A stretch of DNA of 64,000 nucleotides from Micavibrio_A sp964539025 (GTDB taxonomy: Bacteria > Pseudomonadota > Alphaproteobacteria > Micavibrionales > Micavibrionaceae), in assembly GCA_964539025.1 (NCBI GenBank), contig CAZIFA010000001.1:124001-188000 (forward strand), given 5' to 3'. Below are positions 50,370 through 59,656 of this stretch, piece by piece. A program made the position numbers and the translations under genes. The notes under the pieces were generated by a model. The model searched no databases and was not told the DNA's origin. It saw only the letters and a program-made list of their open reading frames with translations. Numbering within the stretch: the stretch's first letter is position 1; each line of letters starts with the position of its first letter.

Positions 50370-50798
50370 GTGAAAATATCAAAATTAATACGTTCGTATC
50401 GGAGTGACCAGAGCGGAGCGACAGCGATTGAATTCTCCATCGTTTCTGTTGCCTTCTTTATGCTTATGTTCGGAATCATTCAGGCTGGCCATATGATTTG
50501 GGTTTACAATGCGGTACAAAATGCAACTGAAGTAGCATCGCGTGAAGCGCTTGTTAATGAAGATATGACCGAAGTGCAACTTGAAGATGCGGGTAAGGAT
50601 GCCTTGGAGGATTATCGTGTGTCTTCGGGACCATTTTCCCTTCAAAAAAGTACAGCGACTTATGGTGGAACTGAATTTAATGAATTAAACGCCAGTTACG
50701 AATACGATCCCTTTGTCGTTGCATTCTTACCCTATGATATCGGGAATGTTACTTTCACGGTAACAGTAAGCCGCCCCCTTAACTGGGGTGATGACTAG
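50370..50798 (+). CDS. TadE-like pseudopilin
   Basis: 142 residues beginning at GTG 50370. S-G-A-T-A-I-E-F-S-I-V-S-V-A-F-F and a transmembrane helix are the TadE pattern. It ends in a convergent 4-nt overlap with the deaminase-like gene. The three genes are an orphan set here: no TadA ATPase, secretin or pilin lies in the window. Confidence 0.85.
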   Translation: MKISKLIRSYRSDQSGATAIEFSIVSVAFFMLMFGIIQAGHMIWVYNAVQNATEVASREALVNEDMTEVQLEDAGKDALEDYRVSSGPFSLQKSTATYGGTEFNELNASYEYDPFVVAFLPYDIGNVTFTVTVSRPLNWGDD

Positions 50799-51748
50799 GT
50801 ATAACTGATAATTCCCGCGTCGGATATCTGCTTCATGGCTTTAAGAGCTTCCGCGTCCCGTGCCTTGGTGAGATCCCCGATAGTAATGCGCTTTATGCCT
50901 GCTCCGACGAGGTTTACTTGTTCACGGCTGGTCGGCACCTGTGAGCAGAACAAATAGTCGTCCACAAGCGTAAGCCCGTGCCGTGCCATATACATCATAA
51001 TGCGGTTCACCGGCTCCTGAAAATAACTGTATTTGTCATCACGCCGCTCGATAATACTGACATCGTCCGGGTCTTCCATGGTGAAGCCCGTCACTGGATG
51101 GCCGCGTGCGATGAGGGAAAAGTACTTACCAGCTTCGTCCATTACGAAGGCCACGCTGAATTTGCGCTTTTGGTGAATCCTGAAAGCTTGCGTAAGAATT
51201 TCGCCAAACACCGCGTCGCTCGGCGCTTCGATCGGCTCTTTATATATCGGGGAATCTTCGGAAACGAAATATCCGGGTGGTGTTTCGAAAATGGGGACGA
51301 GGCGGCGGTCCTTGCGCCAAATTTCATACACGCTGATTCCTGCCTTTTCGCAAATCTGCATCGACATGGTCTGGAAATGTCCGCTGCGTCGGGCAAAGAA
51401 ATCCTTTTCGAATCCTTTATGGTCTATATAGATTTTTTTGATCCCCGCCTCGGCGATATTTTTTGCGCAGTTGGGACAGAACGGATCGGTTATGGCAAGG
51501 CCAGCGCCCTCGGTGGCATGGCCTGCTGAAAGAATGCACGCAGTTTCGGCATGAACGGTGCCCGAAGAATTGCCGATATCCTGCTTCATGCCGAACGCGT
51601 TCAAAATGGCATCCGGCCAGTAATTTGTTTTCACGCTACCAAAGCCTCGCCCGAACAACGCGGCGGCCACCTTGTTTTCGGGGTGCAGGCTCCCGCCGAC
51701 GATCTCGACGGCGGCCTCCATTGCATCAAAGGGATTTCCAAAAATCAT
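50795..51748 (-). CDS. Tandem cytidine-deaminase-fold protein, second domain degenerate
   Basis: 317 residues. The N-terminal domain has a complete zinc-deaminase motif: H66-A-E68 and, after 22 residues, C91-P-N-C94. The C-terminal half has a similar layout (E-P-V-N-R-I-M-M-Y...F-C-S-Q-V-P-T-S-R-E-Q) without H-x-E or C-x-x-C, so it is probably a structural copy. Substrate could be dCMP, a nucleoside or a modified base. The ATG overlaps the adenosine kinase stop by 4 nt, tying it to nucleoside salvage. Confidence 0.7.
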   Translation of the reverse strand: MIFGNPFDAMEAAVEIVGGSLHPENKVAAALFGRGFGSVKTNYWPDAILNAFGMKQDIGNSSGTVHAETACILSAGHATEGAGLAITDPFCPNCAKNIAEAGIKKIYIDHKGFEKDFFARRSGHFQTMSMQICEKAGISVYEIWRKDRRLVPIFETPPGYFVSEDSPIYKEPIEAPSDAVFGEILTQAFRIHQKRKFSVAFVMDEAGKYFSLIARGHPVTGFTMEDPDDVSIIERRDDKYSYFQEPVNRIMMYMARHGLTLVDDYLFCSQVPTSREQVNLVGAGIKRITIGDLTKARDAEALKAMKQISDAGIISYT

Positions 51749-52725
51749 AAACCGGTCAAAAACTGTCTGTAGTCGTGTTTCGGCCTTGCGCCCGTATGTG
51801 TAATTATAGCGGCTGCGCAGCGATTGCCAAGCCTTGCCGCCTTTTCTATCCCGAATCCGCGCGAAAGCCCGAAAAGGAAGCCCCCGGCAAAGGCATCGCC
51901 CGCCCCGTTTGTATCAAACACCGGGCTTGGTGGGGCGGCGGCAGGGACCAGTTGGACGCCGTTTTGATCGAAGGTAAAGACCCCGCTTGAACCGACGCTC
52001 ACCGCGCCGGACTGGAATCGGTCCAGCAGGTATTTGATCGCGTCCTGCAAGTCTTCGGTCTGTGCGATGTACTTGGCTTCCTGTTCGTTGCATAAAATTA
52101 TGTCGGACGTTTTGGTGAGTGCCGCTATCACACCCGGATATTTTTCCAAAACCGATAAATCGTTGGGGCTCAGCGCGACTTTCCGCCCCGCCTTGCGTGC
52201 GATGTGCGCGGCTTTTATAAAAGTCGGGCCGCCATGCGGGGAATTGAGCGCGTAGCCGTCCAGATACATGAAATTTGATTGCGCGATGCCTTCTTCGTCC
52301 AGATCGGCTTCGGACAAATCCTCCTGCACGCCGTAATATGTCGCAAAGGTTCGCTCCGTGTCCGGCGTGATGAAGGTGAAAACGCGTGTCGACCCCGCGC
52401 CGCCGGGCGCTTCGTCGGGTACGCCTTTAAAACGAATATTGCGGGCGATCATATCATCGATCAACCGCTGCCCAATCGCGTCTTTGGCGATGCGGCCCAT
52501 GAACACGGCCTTGCCGTCCAGAGCAGACACACAGGACGCTACATTCGCGCCGCATCCGCCGGGAACATAATCGGGCATCAGAAGGGCCGCTTCGAGCGCG
52601 TTGGCGCGGTCCAATTCCAGATACGAACAAATGCTTTTGGGAAAATTCCAGTTGCGCAAAAACGCATCATCGACGCGCGCGACGATATCTATACAGGCGT
52701 TGCCGATGCCGCAGAAATCAAACAT
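51745..52725 (-). CDS. Adenosine kinase (PfkB family)
   Basis: About 326 residues. PfkB fold with G-G-C-G-A-N-V-A-S-C, and the C-terminal signature D-T-N-G-A-G-D-A-F-A-G-G-F-L with the catalytic aspartate. Matches alphaproteobacterial adenosine kinases: phosphorylates adenosine to AMP. ATG 52725; TTG 52728 also in frame. Upstream of the deaminase-like gene. Confidence 0.88.
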   Translation of the reverse strand: MFDFCGIGNACIDIVARVDDAFLRNWNFPKSICSYLELDRANALEAALLMPDYVPGGCGANVASCVSALDGKAVFMGRIAKDAIGQRLIDDMIARNIRFKGVPDEAPGGAGSTRVFTFITPDTERTFATYYGVQEDLSEADLDEEGIAQSNFMYLDGYALNSPHGGPTFIKAAHIARKAGRKVALSPNDLSVLEKYPGVIAALTKTSDIILCNEQEAKYIAQTEDLQDAIKYLLDRFQSGAVSVGSSGVFTFDQNGVQLVPAAAPPSPVFDTNGAGDAFAGGFLFGLSRGFGIEKAARLGNRCAAAIITHTGARPKHDYRQFLTGL

Positions 52726-52748
52726 CAATGGATATCTAGCATTGTCTG

Positions 52749-53771
52749 CTATTGGGGAAAAGGCTGATATTTATGGGCGTTGGGAAAATAGTCTTTTAAG
52801 GCTGATACGTCCGCATCCGGCATCAAAAGATGTGCGGGCGGAAGTGTGCGTGCCAGTCGGCTCAGAGCCTCGCGTTTGGCCTCAAAAGTATAGTCCCACG
52901 CCCGGACATTTTGCACAAGCGCCCAGTCAAGCCCGCTGGAAAAATCGTTTGGCATGACGCGTTCATAGTCTTTTTGAACAACCAGGTTTGCATGGGCAAG
53001 TTTCGAAATAGAGGCGGGTGCAGAACGGCCTATCAACTTGATTCCATCGAGATACCTCCATATATTTTCAAGCGATTCATTCAAAAGATCGTTTTGTCTC
53101 TCGGGGGCCATATCCCTGGCGTTACTCAGGAACAGGGTTTTCGCTTCTATTTCCACTTCGCGCCTATATCCCAAGATGCGGTCCGAATGCGGATTGGTCA
53201 GGAGGCAGGCATCGGCGCAGACATGATAGCGAAACGCTGTATCGCGCTTTTCCAGGTAATGAGTGAAACCATAAGGTGCTCGTGAAGCAATACAAATACC
53301 AGAAACCCGGAAAGATTCCGGGTTTAATGTAGAGACGGATGGAACGTCACGGGAAACGGTTTGAAGAATATCTTCTTCACCGCTTCGAAGACAGCGTGAT
53401 GAAACTTCCCATTCGCGGCGGAACGTCGATTTTTGTGCATCCTTAAAAGAGATATCAAAGCGTTCCAACTCATTGCCGTGTGGCAACAGGCTGATCCTGC
53501 GCCGGCGTTCCAGTCCAAGCTTCGCAACTTCGCGCGTCGGCGTGCCATCATCATTGACAGTGTCTTCGGCAAAGGAGACGAGGAAACGTCTTTCGGGAGG
53601 CTGGAGTTCTGTAATTCTTATATTGGGGTGATTGGAAAGGGCTTGGTAAAGCGTGATATGATCGGCCATATTTTCAAGAACATATCCAAATTCCGGCTCT
53701 CGCTTGGCAGGAATGCCCACCTGAATATAGTTATTCTCAAACTTCCGTGCAACATGCGCACTTATACTCAT
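52749..53771 (-). CDS. Hypothetical protein, possibly CYTH-like
   Basis: 340 residues from ATG 53771. Several strand pairs rich in Arg/Glu (L-E-R-R-R-R-I-S-L, F-R-R-E-W-E-V-S, Y-R-R-E-V-E-I-E-A-K) recall the phosphate-binding tunnel of CYTH proteins, but the E-x-E-x-K start motif is not seen. No signal peptide. Function unknown. Confidence 0.55.
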   Translation of the reverse strand: MSISAHVARKFENNYIQVGIPAKREPEFGYVLENMADHITLYQALSNHPNIRITELQPPERRFLVSFAEDTVNDDGTPTREVAKLGLERRRRISLLPHGNELERFDISFKDAQKSTFRREWEVSSRCLRSGEEDILQTVSRDVPSVSTLNPESFRVSGICIASRAPYGFTHYLEKRDTAFRYHVCADACLLTNPHSDRILGYRREVEIEAKTLFLSNARDMAPERQNDLLNESLENIWRYLDGIKLIGRSAPASISKLAHANLVVQKDYERVMPNDFSSGLDWALVQNVRAWDYTFEAKREALSRLARTLPPAHLLMPDADVSALKDYFPNAHKYQPFPQ

Positions 53772-53942
53772 TTGTCCCGCCCCCAACGTAGGAACTCGAT
53801 ATTACTGCTCCCTAATAGGCGATTCTGCTGCAACGTGTCAATATAAATTACGGAAATAAAAAGCCTCTGGTTTTAGTGGAACCCTTGCGCTACATGTATT
53901 TTAACCAATTCCAAACGAAACCAAACACTTGTGGAAAAGAAT

Positions 53943-55340
53943 ATGACGGCAGGAACCTCCTATGATGTGATTGTAATCGGCGCCGGCCCCGGCGGCTATG
54001 TCTGCGCCATTCGCTGCGCGCAACTGGGCATGAAGGTCGCCTGCGTGGAGAAGGAGCCCAAGCTCGGCGGCACCTGCCTTCGCGTCGGCTGTATCCCGTC
54101 AAAGGCACTGCTGCATGCCTCCGAACGCTTCGATTCCGCCAACCATCATTTCAAGGATCTGGGCATCCAGCTTTCGGGCGTGAAGCTCGACCTGAAGGGC
54201 ATGATGGGCCACAAGGAAAAAGTTGTTGCTGCCAACACATCCGGCATCGAATTCCTCTTCAAGAAAAACAAGATCGACTGGCTGAAGGGCGAGGGCAAAG
54301 TCGCGGGCAAAGGCAAAGTCACTGTCGGCGGTCAAACCTACGACACCAAAAACATTATCATCGCCACAGGCTCCGAAGTCACACCTCTGCCCGGCATCAT
54401 GATCGATGAAAAACAAATCGTATCCTCAACGGGCGCGCTGGCGCTGGAAAAAGTGCCGGAAAGCATGATCGTTATCGGCGCGGGCGTCATCGGCCTTGAA
54501 CTCGGTTCCGTCTGGTCGCGCCTTGGCGCCAAAGTCACTACCATCGAATATCTTGATCGCATCCTGCCCGGTATGGACAATGAAATCGCGAAAGAATCCC
54601 AGAAAATCCTGACCAAGCAGGGCCTGACCTTCAAACTTTCTTCCAAATGCACGGGCGCGACCGTCTCGAAAAAAGGTGTGGAATTGAAAGTGGAGCCCGC
54701 CGCTGGCGGTTCTGCCGAAACACTCACCGCCGAAATCGTTCTCGTCGCCGTTGGCCGCAGACCATACACGGAAGGTCTGGGTTTGAAAGAATCCGGCGTT
54801 GCACTCGATGAACGTAACCGCATCAAAACCGACGGCCACTTCAAAACCAATATCGATGGAATCTATGCTATCGGTGACGTCATCGTCGGCCCGATGCTGG
54901 CGCACAAGGCAGAAGATGAAGGCATGGCGCTCGCCGAACAACTCGCTGGCCAAAAACCACACATCGATTACAATTTAATTCCCGGCGTGGTTTATACGTA
55001 TCCGGAAATTGCCACGGTCGGCAAAACCGAAGAACAATTGAAATCCGAAGGCGTTGCCTACAAGGTCGGAAAATTCCCCTTCATGGCAAACGGCCGCGCC
55101 CGCGCGATGGGCGCCACCGATGGCTTCGTGAAAATACTGGCCGATGCAAAAACCGACAAGGTTCTGGGTTGCCACATGGTCGGTCCGGAAGTCGGCACGT
55201 TGATCGCGGAAGTCGTGATTGCTATGGAGTTCGGCGCGTCTTCCGAAGATATCGCGCGCACATGCCACGCGCACCCGACGCTCGAAGAAGTGACGAAGGA
55301 AGCCGCACTCGCTGTCGCTGGCCGCCCGATTCACGTCTAG
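53943..55340 (+). CDS. lpd: Dihydrolipoyl dehydrogenase (E3)
   Basis: 465 residues from ATG 53943. FAD-binding V-I-G-A-G-P-G-G-Y, redox-active C45-x4-C50 in G-G-T-C-L-R-V-G-C-I-P, NAD-binding G-A-G-V-I-G-L-E and the terminal H-A-H-P-T-L-E. Shared E3 of the 2-oxoacid dehydrogenases. It is 6 kb from sucB, separated by the Tad and nucleoside genes. Confidence 0.96.
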   Translation: MTAGTSYDVIVIGAGPGGYVCAIRCAQLGMKVACVEKEPKLGGTCLRVGCIPSKALLHASERFDSANHHFKDLGIQLSGVKLDLKGMMGHKEKVVAANTSGIEFLFKKNKIDWLKGEGKVAGKGKVTVGGQTYDTKNIIIATGSEVTPLPGIMIDEKQIVSSTGALALEKVPESMIVIGAGVIGLELGSVWSRLGAKVTTIEYLDRILPGMDNEIAKESQKILTKQGLTFKLSSKCTGATVSKKGVELKVEPAAGGSAETLTAEIVLVAVGRRPYTEGLGLKESGVALDERNRIKTDGHFKTNIDGIYAIGDVIVGPMLAHKAEDEGMALAEQLAGQKPHIDYNLIPGVVYTYPEIATVGKTEEQLKSEGVAYKVGKFPFMANGRARAMGATDGFVKILADAKTDKVLGCHMVGPEVGTLIAEVVIAMEFGASSEDIARTCHAHPTLEEVTKEAALAVAGRPIHV

Positions 55341-55774
55341 GAACGTATAACCACGCATTTATAAGTGTTTATGGCTTTGAGCACGTTGTCATGATCGCTC
55401 AGATCGAAGATACGCTGATACTTATCCGGCTTTTGATAGGGCAGGTCGAGCGTGCGAAAATCACCGCATTGCTGGGGAATTGTCTCGCTGATATAGACGG
55501 AAAAATACGGCGCGTTCTCATCCACGCCGATATTCGAAAACTGGCGAACATCGATCGTGTAATGCGCCGGGCTATTATCAACCACGTCCGCGCGCAACGG
55601 CTCGAACTCGGTCGGATCCACGGCGCTGACACCCGGCATATCGGGCGATGTTTCGCTGATCTTGGCACGACCTGCAATGGCAAGACTGCATAGGGCCACC
55701 ATCATGACCGCCACGATCAGGTAATTGTTAAAACCGTTTTTCAGGCCGTCTTTATGTCGTAATGCGAAATTCAT
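55337..55774 (-). CDS. Membrane-anchored hypothetical protein
   Basis: 145 residues with one N-terminal helix (Y-L-I-V-A-V-M-M-V-A-L-C-S-L-A-I-A) and a periplasmic domain with two cysteines (Q-Q-C-G-D, Y-K-C-V-V). No family recognised. Convergent with lpd, 4-nt overlap. Confidence 0.6.
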   Translation of the reverse strand: MNFALRHKDGLKNGFNNYLIVAVMMVALCSLAIAGRAKISETSPDMPGVSAVDPTEFEPLRADVVDNSPAHYTIDVRQFSNIGVDENAPYFSVYISETIPQQCGDFRTLDLPYQKPDKYQRIFDLSDHDNVLKAINTYKCVVIRS

Positions 55775-55809
55775 ACGAAGAAAACGCGTATGGCATAAGA
55801 AAGGTTCCG

Positions 55810-56169
55810 CTATTTTACGAGCGTCTCGAACCCGCCATAGGAAAAGCGCTTCATATCGAACGGCATATTGCCGGGGTCGCAGGCATTGTTCATGCGCTTG
55901 TCCGCCATGACCTTTTTATTGACCGCGTTGCGGTGTTTTTTGGATTTATAGGTTATCCATGAAAAGACGACGGCTTCATTGGGCTTGGATTTGGCAATCT
56001 TGTTGAACGGCACGCCCCATTTTTGTTTCAGTTCTTCGCTGACACATTCACGGTAATCGAGTGCGCCATGATCCAGCCAGACTTTCTTGCCAAGCGTCGC
56101 CATCTTTTTATAGGCGGCAAGGTTTTTCTTCGGCACGACCAGAACAAATCCGTCGACATATTCAGCCAT
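55810..56169 (-). CDS. DUF1428 family protein
   Basis: 119 residues. Y-V-D-G-F-V-L-V-V-P-K near the start, W-L-D-H-G-A-L-D-Y-R-E-C-V and V-V-F-S-W-I-T-Y match DUF1428, a ferredoxin-like (dimeric alpha/beta barrel) family of unknown function. AAAGGAG precedes the ATG. Confidence 0.9.
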   Translation of the reverse strand: MAEYVDGFVLVVPKKNLAAYKKMATLGKKVWLDHGALDYRECVSEELKQKWGVPFNKIAKSKPNEAVVFSWITYKSKKHRNAVNKKVMADKRMNNACDPGNMPFDMKRFSYGGFETLVK

Positions 56170-56205
56170 AATAAATCTCCTTTGAAATAATAACGATTGG
56201 AAAGT

Positions 56206-57144
56206 CTAATTGTTCCGTGGATGCGCGGCGCGATAGACCTTAAGCATCTCTTCGGCATTGATATCCGTATAACGCTGCGTTGTCGAGAGGGACGCATGGC
56301 CGAGCAATTCTTGAATCTCGCGCAAATTCGCGCCGTTCTGAAGCAAGTGCGTGGCAAACGAATGGCGCAGCGCGTGCGGCGTTGCTGTTTCGGGCAATCC
56401 AAGTTTGCGGCGCAAATCCCGCATCGCTTTTTGCGCCACGCCTTGGTTGAGCCGTTTGCCGTTCTTCTCCCCTACAAACAAAGGCCGCGTGCCGTCTTCG
56501 GCGTAGGGGCACGCCTCTCGGTATTCATCCAATGCTTTTTCGATCATCGGCAGTACCGGCACTTGCCGCTCTTTGCGGCCTTTACCGATGACGCGCAGGA
56601 AACCTTCGCGTGGCAAATGCACGATATCAAGGCTCAGCGCCTCATCTATCCGAAGCCCGCAGCCATAGAGCAGCGTGAACAACGCACGATCACGCAATGA
56701 AATCCAATCGCCATCACCACTATCGCTCAAAACGCTAAACGCCTGCGCTTGATGCAATGGTCTTGGGAGCTTCCTTGGCATCTTGGGCGTGCGCACGGTT
56801 TTGATCGCGGCGTTATGAGCGATGCCTTGCTTGTCCATCCACGACAGGAAATTTTTTAGGCCCGATAATGTGCGGGCACGGGACGCATTGGCCCGCCCGT
56901 CCATCGTTTGCCGCGACATCCACGCGCGAAATTCGTTTAAAGATGTCCCCGATACATCCGCAATGCTCGCCGCCCGGCCTTTATGCTTGGCCATAAACGA
57001 TACGAACATCGAAAGATCGCCCGCATAGGCGCGCAGAGTGTGCTTGGAAACGTTCTTTTCAACCTTCAACCATTGCTGCCATTGGATCAGGGCATTGCCC
57101 AAATCCTTGGCGCAACATTCTAGAATTTCTGATTTTATAACCAT
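56206..57144 (-). CDS. xerC: Tyrosine recombinase XerC
   Basis: 312 residues. Full catalytic set: R165, K188, H257, R260, H283 and nucleophile Y292 (T-Q-R-Y-T-D-I), with a SAM-like N-terminal domain. It resolves chromosome dimers at dif with XerD. It is followed on the coding strand by DUF1428 and preceded by two small membrane genes and DUF484, the usual neighbour. Confidence 0.93.
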   Translation of the reverse strand: MVIKSEILECCAKDLGNALIQWQQWLKVEKNVSKHTLRAYAGDLSMFVSFMAKHKGRAASIADVSGTSLNEFRAWMSRQTMDGRANASRARTLSGLKNFLSWMDKQGIAHNAAIKTVRTPKMPRKLPRPLHQAQAFSVLSDSGDGDWISLRDRALFTLLYGCGLRIDEALSLDIVHLPREGFLRVIGKGRKERQVPVLPMIEKALDEYREACPYAEDGTRPLFVGEKNGKRLNQGVAQKAMRDLRRKLGLPETATPHALRHSFATHLLQNGANLREIQELLGHASLSTTQRYTDINAEEMLKVYRAAHPRNN

Positions 57145-57444
57145 TTAAAAACACTCTCCAACACGGGAACAGGTGAAAATCGCCCAAAGCATGAAGGCTG
57201 GAAAGATATCTACTCCCATGACAGTAAACATAGTCATAATTTTTTCAAAGGCATCGGTAGGCAGAAAGGCAATAAGTATGAAACTGGGTATAAAATATAG
57301 TAAAAAAATCCACATACCTAAGGGTTCAAAAAAAATTACGTTTTTTGAAATTTCGAAATGAAGATCGAGTGATATTAGAATTAAAGGCACCAAAAATATT
57401 GCTATGTAGTGCCATTTTGTTTTAGTGATGTCCGTTATCGGCAT
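57145..57444 (-). CDS. Small membrane protein (paralogue of the next gene)
   Basis: 99 residues from ATG 57444; a longer frame to 57513 overlaps the upstream gene more. Three hydrophobic segments. Its C-terminal half (Y-F-I-P-S-F-I-L-I-A-F-L-P...V-D-I-F-P-A-F-M) parallels that of the gene at 57435. It is noticeably AT-rich. Stop abuts xerC. Unknown function. Confidence 0.6.
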   Translation of the reverse strand: MPITDITKTKWHYIAIFLVPLILISLDLHFEISKNVIFFEPLGMWIFLLYFIPSFILIAFLPTDAFEKIMTMFTVMGVDIFPAFMLWAIFTCSRVGECF

Positions 57445-57779
57445 GATTCCTGAATCGCGGAAATCGTGAAGAAATAGATGTAAAGGATCGGCACGGCATC
57501 TATCAAAAGCCATGAAAAGAACATCGTGAATTTGCCGATCAACGTCAGCGGCGCAAGGGTTAGCAGCACCATGCTAGGCAGGAAATAGGTGAGGTAGTGC
57601 AGCGCGTGCGCGGTATAAATTCCAAAATTATCTTCAAAAATATCGAACAAAGGCCCGAACATAAAATCATGCGTGTGAAAAACCGCATCTAAAAACGCCA
57701 GCAAAATCGGGCTGATGATAAACCACGTATAAAGCCAGAAAATAAAGCGCGGGGAGTCTGTTAGGGGAGATTCAACCAT
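57435..57779 (-). CDS. Small membrane protein
   Basis: 114 residues, three to four hydrophobic segments; contains Y-F-L-P-S-M-V-L-L-T-L-A-P and L-I-D-A-V-P-I-L-Y-I-Y. Overlaps DUF484 by 19 nt and the downstream paralogue by 10 nt, so translation is probably coupled. Unknown function. Confidence 0.65.
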   Translation of the reverse strand: MVESPLTDSPRFIFWLYTWFIISPILLAFLDAVFHTHDFMFGPLFDIFEDNFGIYTAHALHYLTYFLPSMVLLTLAPLTLIGKFTMFFSWLLIDAVPILYIYFFTISAIQESCR

Positions 57780-58471
57780 GTTCTAAACTGCCTTTCTACG
57801 ACGCGAGCAAGAAACGCGATCTGGTCGGTGCCTTGCCCGTCCTCGAACATCATCGGGTCGCGTGATCCGAAGGCGAGTACGGCGGGCGGCGTGTTCATCG
57901 AAATATCGACGCGGAGCAATGCTTGTGACTGGACGAGCGTATAGGCACCGCCGTAAATCACTTCGATGCCGCTGATATTGGCTTGCAGGAGGGAATTTTT
58001 CCCCGCCATCCATTTGTCGATCGTGCCGGCGGGAACCATGCGGATGCCGGATGTGTGAATATGCGGAATGTCTGTGCCATCGCTCTCCACCACCAACACG
58101 CAAATATCGGTATCGAGCATCGTCGCCATATCCATGGTGATGATCTGGATGAATTCCTCGAACGTCGCGGCTTCGAGCAGGCGCAGAATGACATTTTGAA
58201 TACGCTGCTGGTTGTTCATGTTGGAACGGGCGTTGTCGATCAATTCGCGCGCCGTGCTCACGACTTTTTCTTTATCTTGTTTGAGTTTTTCGACCATGAA
58301 GGACATGAAGTCCTTCACTTTTTTGTCCGCGCCGTTTTTGGGCGGAACGAGATAGTCCACCGCGCCGGGATTTTGCTGTAAGAATTTCGGATTGGCTTTC
58401 AGGAAGGCGATGACCTCCTGTGCGCTGGGCTGTTTGCTGTCTTCTTTGCGGTCGGTCATACTCTTTGACAT
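57761..58471 (-). CDS. DUF484 family protein
   Basis: 236 residues. S-A-Q-E-V-I-A-F-L-K-A-N-P-K-F-L at the N-terminus, followed by a GAF-like domain (C-V-L-V-V-E-S-D-G...). DUF484 genes neighbour xerC in many Proteobacteria; the role is unknown. AAGGT 9 nt before ATG 58471. Confidence 0.88.
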   Translation of the reverse strand: MSKSMTDRKEDSKQPSAQEVIAFLKANPKFLQQNPGAVDYLVPPKNGADKKVKDFMSFMVEKLKQDKEKVVSTARELIDNARSNMNNQQRIQNVILRLLEAATFEEFIQIITMDMATMLDTDICVLVVESDGTDIPHIHTSGIRMVPAGTIDKWMAGKNSLLQANISGIEVIYGGAYTLVQSQALLRVDISMNTPPAVLAFGSRDPMMFEDGQGTDQIAFLARVVERQFRTWLNLP

Positions 58472-58714
58472 GAATCATTACCTTTCGCCCGATTCTATCA
58501 CGGGCTGGGGCGGCCACGAATCCCTAAAATTGCTTATAGGCCATCAAAAACCCTTGCCGGATTCAATGAATTATGGATAGCTAATGTTAATAAGTCTTTC
58601 TATGTTGGGGACGTAGTGGATAGTCAGGACAGAAGATTAGAACTGAAACGGAGTTTGCTGAGTAAGCATTGGGGCACAGACAGGGCCGCCAAACTAATTG
58701 CCATTTGATCTTCC

Positions 58715-58924
58715 ATGGCCGCGACCAGAGCGCCAGTGGTGGATGATCAGAAGCGTCTTGACCAATTTGAAAGATTCAATGGTGGCAAGCCTCAAGCCCT
58801 ACGTGCTCTTAATCTGCTTGAAAACATGAACGGAAGAAATTTGGTTCACCGCGACGCCACGGAAAGCGAACAACGACGTGCCTATCTTGCGGGCAAATTG
58901 CCCGGCATTATCCTGACAACTTAA
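58715..58924 (+). CDS. Possible small protein
   Basis: 69 residues, charged (R-A-L-N-L-L-E-N-M-N-G-R-N), no signal, no Shine-Dalgarno, no recognised family. It overlaps the transaldolase gene tail by 4 nt. Nothing else was found in 58472-58714. Confidence 0.3.
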   Translation: MAATRAPVVDDQKRLDQFERFNGGKPQALRALNLLENMNGRNLVHRDATESEQRRAYLAGKLPGIILTT

Positions 58925-59577
58925 AGAATAGACTGTCCCGTCTTCTTCCAGTCATCGACGAACGTGGCAAGACCTTTATCCGTCAGCGGGTGGTTATAAA
59001 GCTGCTTGATCACGGCGGGCGGACAGGTCACGACATCCGCGCCGAGCTTGGCCGATTCAATAATGTGCACAGGGTGGCGTATGCTTGCCACCAGAACTTC
59101 GGTGTACCAGTCGGGGTAATTGGCGTAAATCTGGCAGATATCCGAAATCAATTGCATGCCATCCTGCGCGATATCATCGAGCCGTCCGACGAAAGGCGAG
59201 ATAAATTTCGCACCGGCTTTTGCCGCGAGTATCGCCTGCGCGGGTGAAAAACACAGCGTCACATTCACCATCGTTCCGGCATCCGATAATTCTTTGCACA
59301 CTTTCAATCCGGCGGGCGTCAACGGAACCTTCACCGCGACATTATCTGCGATGGCGGCAAGCTTTTTGCCTTCCTTGATCATCGTCTCGTAATCGGTCGA
59401 TGCAACTTCGGCGCTGACCGGGCCTTCGATGATGCCGCAAATTTCTTCGATCAGGGGGATGAATTGTTTTCCTGATTTTGCGATGAGCGATGGGTTGGTT
59501 GTCACGCCGTCCAAAAGACCCGTGCTGGCAAGGTCTTTAATATCGTTGATATCGGCGGTGTCGACGAAGAATTTCAT
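58921..59577 (-). CDS. Transaldolase (small, FSA/TalC type)
   Basis: 218 residues, TIM barrel. D-T-A-D-I-N-D-I at the start, T-T-N-P-S-L, and the Schiff-base lysine K83 in N-V-A-V-K-V-P-L-T. Moves a dihydroxyacetone unit in the pentose phosphate pathway or acts as fructose-6-phosphate aldolase. GGGATGAG precedes ATG 59577. Confidence 0.92.
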   Translation of the reverse strand: MKFFVDTADINDIKDLASTGLLDGVTTNPSLIAKSGKQFIPLIEEICGIIEGPVSAEVASTDYETMIKEGKKLAAIADNVAVKVPLTPAGLKVCKELSDAGTMVNVTLCFSPAQAILAAKAGAKFISPFVGRLDDIAQDGMQLISDICQIYANYPDWYTEVLVASIRHPVHIIESAKLGADVVTCPPAVIKQLYNHPLTDKGLATFVDDWKKTGQSIL

Positions 59578-59656
59578 ATGTGGCTCATCCCTTAAAAAGC
59601 GGTTTCACCATCCATATAGATTTGCGCGAAAAACAGCAAGAGGGCAGTCGGAATAA

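Noticed and set aside
53890..54108. Small minus-strand frame at the lpd start
   Set aside because: Antisense to the FAD-binding region of lpd.
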